Below are positions 5,720 through 7,267 of a stretch of DNA of 7,267 nt, in pieces. A program made the position numbers and the translations under genes. The notes under the pieces were generated by a model. It worked only from the letters and a program-made list of their open reading frames with translations. It was not told the DNA's origin and did not search any database. The stretch comes from Friedmanniella sp. (GTDB taxonomy: Bacteria > Actinomycetota > Actinomycetes > Propionibacteriales > Propionibacteriaceae): the NCBI GenBank assembly GCA_025964935.1, contig JAOPXW010000010.1:1-7267 (forward strand), in the 5' to 3' direction. The first letter of the stretch is position 1, and every line of letters begins with the position of its first letter.

Positions 5720-6483
5720 GCACCGACGTCGAGTCAGACGCCAACGCCAAGGTCCGCGGTGAGGGCAAGGAGAAGATCCTCGAGCTCAGCAACCTGAACG
5801 TCAGCTACGGCAACATCGCCGCGGTGAAGGGGCTCTCCATGAGCGTCTACGCCGGCGAGATCGTCACCCTGATCGGGTCCAACGGGGCGGGCAAGTCGAC
5901 CACCCTGCGGACGATCTCCGGGCTGCTGCGTCCCAAGTCCGGGGAGGTGGTGTTCAAGGGCCAGAAGATCAACGGGGTCCCCGGGCACGACGTGGTCAAG
6001 CTGGGCATCTGCCAGTCGCCGGAGGGTCGCAAGATCTTCCAGCGGATGACCGTCTCGGAGAACCTCGACCTGGGGGCGTACACCCGCAAGGACACCGCCG
6101 CCATCGCCGAGGACCGCGACCGGGTGCTGGACCTCTTCCCCCGGCTCCGGGAGCGGATCGACCAGAAGGCCGGCACCATGTCCGGCGGCGAGCAGCAGAT
6201 GCTGGCGGTGGCCCGGGCCCTGCTGGGCAACCCGTCCCTGCTGCTGCTGGACGAGCCCTCGATGGGGCTGGCCCCGGTCCTGGTCGACGTCATCTTCGAG
6301 ACGATCGAGCGGATCCGGGAGCAGGGCGTGACGGTCCTGCTGGTCGAGCAGAACGCCCTGGCCGCGCTGGAGATCGCCGACTACGCCTACGTGCTGGAGT
6401 CGGGCAGCCTGAACCTGCAGGGCAACGCGGCGGACCTGCTCAACGACGACTCGGTGGCCTCGGCCTACCTGGGTGGTCACTGA
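5716..6483 (+). CDS. livF: Branched-chain amino acid ABC transporter ATP-binding protein, LivF type
   Basis: A 255-residue cytoplasmic ATPase, partner of LivG. Walker A is GSNGAGKST (54-62), Q-loop Gln100 in CQSPEGRKIF, ABC signature MSGGEQQ (155-161), Walker B LLLLDEP (175-181), and SMGLAP after it as expected for LivF. The switch position carries Gln212 (LLVEQNA) instead of His, which is normal for this subfamily. A charged N-terminal extension of about 20 residues comes before ILELSNLNVSYGNIAAVKGLS. The ATG start overlaps the livG stop by four bases (ATGA), with AGAGGA at 5703-5708 as ribosome binding site. This is the last gene of the operon; a terminator hairpin begins about 20 bases after its stop. 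Confidence 0.93.
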   Translation: MSTDVESDANAKVRGEGKEKILELSNLNVSYGNIAAVKGLSMSVYAGEIVTLIGSNGAGKSTTLRTISGLLRPKSGEVVFKGQKINGVPGHDVVKLGICQSPEGRKIFQRMTVSENLDLGAYTRKDTAAIAEDRDRVLDLFPRLRERIDQKAGTMSGGEQQMLAVARALLGNPSLLLLDEPSMGLAPVLVDVIFETIERIREQGVTVLLVEQNALAALEIADYAYVLESGSLNLQGNAADLLNDDSVASAYLGGH

Positions 6484-6502
6484 CCCAGGTCCGAGCACAC
6501 GG

Positions 6503-6534
6503 AAGGGCCCCTGCTCACCGAGCAGAGGCCCTTT
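6503..6534 (+). terminator. Terminator of the liv operon, possibly bidirectional
   Basis: AAGGGCCCCTGCT (6503-6515) pairs with AGCAGAGGCCCTT (6521-6533) over 13 positions with one C-A mismatch and the loop CACCG. The right arm runs into TTTCGTCGT, a short T tract common at actinobacterial terminators. The left arm begins with AA, so the reverse transcript also ends its stem in UU, and the hairpin could serve the converging pdtaR transcript too. Confidence 0.8.
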
Positions 6535-6544
6535 CGTCGTGCTG

Positions 6545-6568
6545 GGGGGACCGCGGTGCGGTCACCCC
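6545..6568 (-). terminator. GC-rich hairpin directly after pdtaR
   Basis: GACCGC (6549-6554) pairs with GCGGTC (6558-6563) around GGT, and GGGG (6545-6548) with CCCC (6565-6568), leaving A6564 bulged. On the minus strand it begins seven bases after the pdtaR stop. No T run follows, so it probably acts together with the 6503-6534 hairpin. Confidence 0.5.
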
Positions 6569-6575
6569 GACGGGG

Positions 6576-7193
6576 CTACTTCTTCTTGTTGGCCGAGCCG
6601 TGCTCGATGACGCCCTCGGCGACCTCGCGCATGGACTTGCGCAGGTCCATGGCCGTCTTCTGGATCCAGCGGAACGCCTCGGGCTCGGTCAGGCCCAGAC
6701 CGCTCTGCAGCAGCCCCTTGGCCCGGTCGACGGCCTTGCGGGACTCCAGCCGCTCGGTCAGGTCGGTCACCTCGGCCTCGACCGCCTGGATCTCAGCGAA
6801 GCGGGCCCGGGCGATCTCGATGGCCGGGATCAGGTCGGCCTTGCCGAACGGCTTGACCACGTACGCCATCGCGCCGGCGATCCGGGCCCGGTCGACGAGC
6901 TCGCGCTGGCTGAAGGCCGTCAGCATGACCACGGGAGCGAGCCGCTTGGAGGCGATCTGCTCGGCCGCGCTGATCCCGTCGAGCTTGGGCATCTTCACGT
7001 CCATCACGACGAGATCTGGCCGCAGCTCGTTGGTCAGGGCGACGGCGGACTCGCCGTCACCGGCCTGTCCGACGACGTCGTAGCCCTCCTCGGTCAACAT
7101 CTCCACGATGTCGAGCCGGATCAGGACCTCGTCCTCGGCCACGACCACGCGCGTCGCTGCGCCCCCACGGGCTGGCGTGTCATCACTGCTCAC
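6576..7193 (-). CDS. pdtaR: ANTAR-domain response regulator, PdtaR (Rv1626) family
   Basis: A 205-residue two-component response regulator whose output domain binds RNA. The receiver domain spans about 14-130, with acidic pocket Glu20-Asp21, phospho-acceptor Asp65 in VVMDVKMP, Thr92 in MLTAF and Lys114 in VVKPF. A linking helix (about 130-150, coiled-coil-like) leads to the ANTAR domain (about 144-197): LTERLESRKAVDRAKGLLQ, then LTEPEAFRWIQKTAMDLRKSMREVAEGVI, with the conserved Ala, Arg and Lys positions present. In M. tuberculosis the homologue is phosphorylated by the histidine kinase PdtaS and acts as an antiterminator; no kinase is encoded here. GTG at 7193 is chosen because a TAGAGT box sits seven bases upstream, pointing to a leaderless message; GTG at 7211 would add six residues and also lacks a Shine-Dalgarno. 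It ends in KKK and converges on livF. Confidence 0.93.
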   Translation of the reverse strand: MSSDDTPARGGAATRVVVAEDEVLIRLDIVEMLTEEGYDVVGQAGDGESAVALTNELRPDLVVMDVKMPKLDGISAAEQIASKRLAPVVMLTAFSQRELVDRARIAGAMAYVVKPFGKADLIPAIEIARARFAEIQAVEAEVTDLTERLESRKAVDRAKGLLQSGLGLTEPEAFRWIQKTAMDLRKSMREVAEGVIEHGSANKKK

Positions 7194-7200
7194 GCGGGAC

Positions 7201-7206
7201 ACTCTA
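7201..7206 (-). promoter_or_regulatory. Candidate -10 box for leaderless pdtaR transcription
   Basis: On the minus strand this reads TAGAGT, matching TANNNT. Seven bases separate it from the GTG at 7193, so transcription would start at or next to that codon. The sequence 17 bases further upstream (CGAACG on the minus strand) is not a good -35, which is common for actinobacterial promoters. Confidence 0.4.
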
Positions 7207-7210
7207 TCCA

Positions 7211-7225
7211 CGGCGTGTTACGCCG
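7211..7225. repeat. Inverted repeat upstream of pdtaR
   Basis: CGGCGT (7211-7216) and ACGCCG (7220-7225) are exact reverse complements with GTT between them. The repeat lies four bases upstream of the candidate -10 box on the minus strand, in the spacer toward the -35, where a repressor could bind. No regulator family is suggested by the motif. Confidence 0.35.
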
Positions 7226-7267
7226 TTCGTTACCTACGCCCCGCGGCCTCGCACGCAGCCCGGCGGC

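Noticed and set aside
6346..6357. LivF lacking the switch histidine (EQN instead of EHD)
   Set aside because: Gln at this place is usual in the LivF subfamily and does not indicate a dead ATPase.
1015..6483. Urea (Urt) or amide importer instead of Liv
   Set aside because: These relatives share the fold and gene order, but no urease or amidase genes lie nearby and the binding protein reads as the LivJ type. The substrate remains unproven.

Overview
The window is chromosomal DNA from a high-GC Gram-positive bacterium (Actinomycetota). Third codon positions are almost all G or C, start codons include GTG and TTG, and the last gene closely resembles the actinobacterial ANTAR response regulator PdtaR (Rv1626 of Mycobacterium tuberculosis). 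The sequence alone does not settle the genus.

Layout from left to right. Bases 1-168 are the end of a PaaI-like hotdog thioesterase, and 178-654 encode a small SRPBCC (START/polyketide-cyclase fold) protein. A 360-base gap (655-1014) follows. It contains an unusually AT-rich patch, a tandem array of GGTCAT/GGTAAC half-sites at about one-helical-turn spacing, a candidate -10 box, and a leader with three good hairpins ending at a strong ribosome binding site. Bases 1015-6483 are a complete five-gene ABC importer operon of the branched-chain amino acid (HAAT) type, ordered livJ-livH-livM-livG-livF. Bases 6576-7193 on the minus strand encode the ANTAR regulator, convergent with the importer; hairpins between the two 3' ends look like terminators.

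How the genes work together. LivJ is a lipoprotein that captures substrate outside the membrane. LivH and LivM form the membrane channel, and LivG and LivF are the paired ATPases. livG starts inside the livM stop codon (GTGA overlap) and livF inside the livG stop (ATGA overlap), so the membrane and ATPase subunits are translationally coupled. livJ is set apart from livH by a perfect 13-bp hairpin, which fits the usual need for excess binding protein. The exact substrate (Leu/Ile/Val or a relative) cannot be read from the sequence.

No mobile element, CRISPR array, tRNA or rRNA was seen, and I found no clearly new protein system. The points most worth a second look are regulatory: the half-site array upstream of livJ, the structured livJ leader with a segment able to cover its own ribosome binding site, the hairpin after livJ whose six-base loop fits the ANTAR RNA-target rule (A first, G fourth) in a locus that also encodes an ANTAR protein, and a probable leaderless start for that ANTAR gene.
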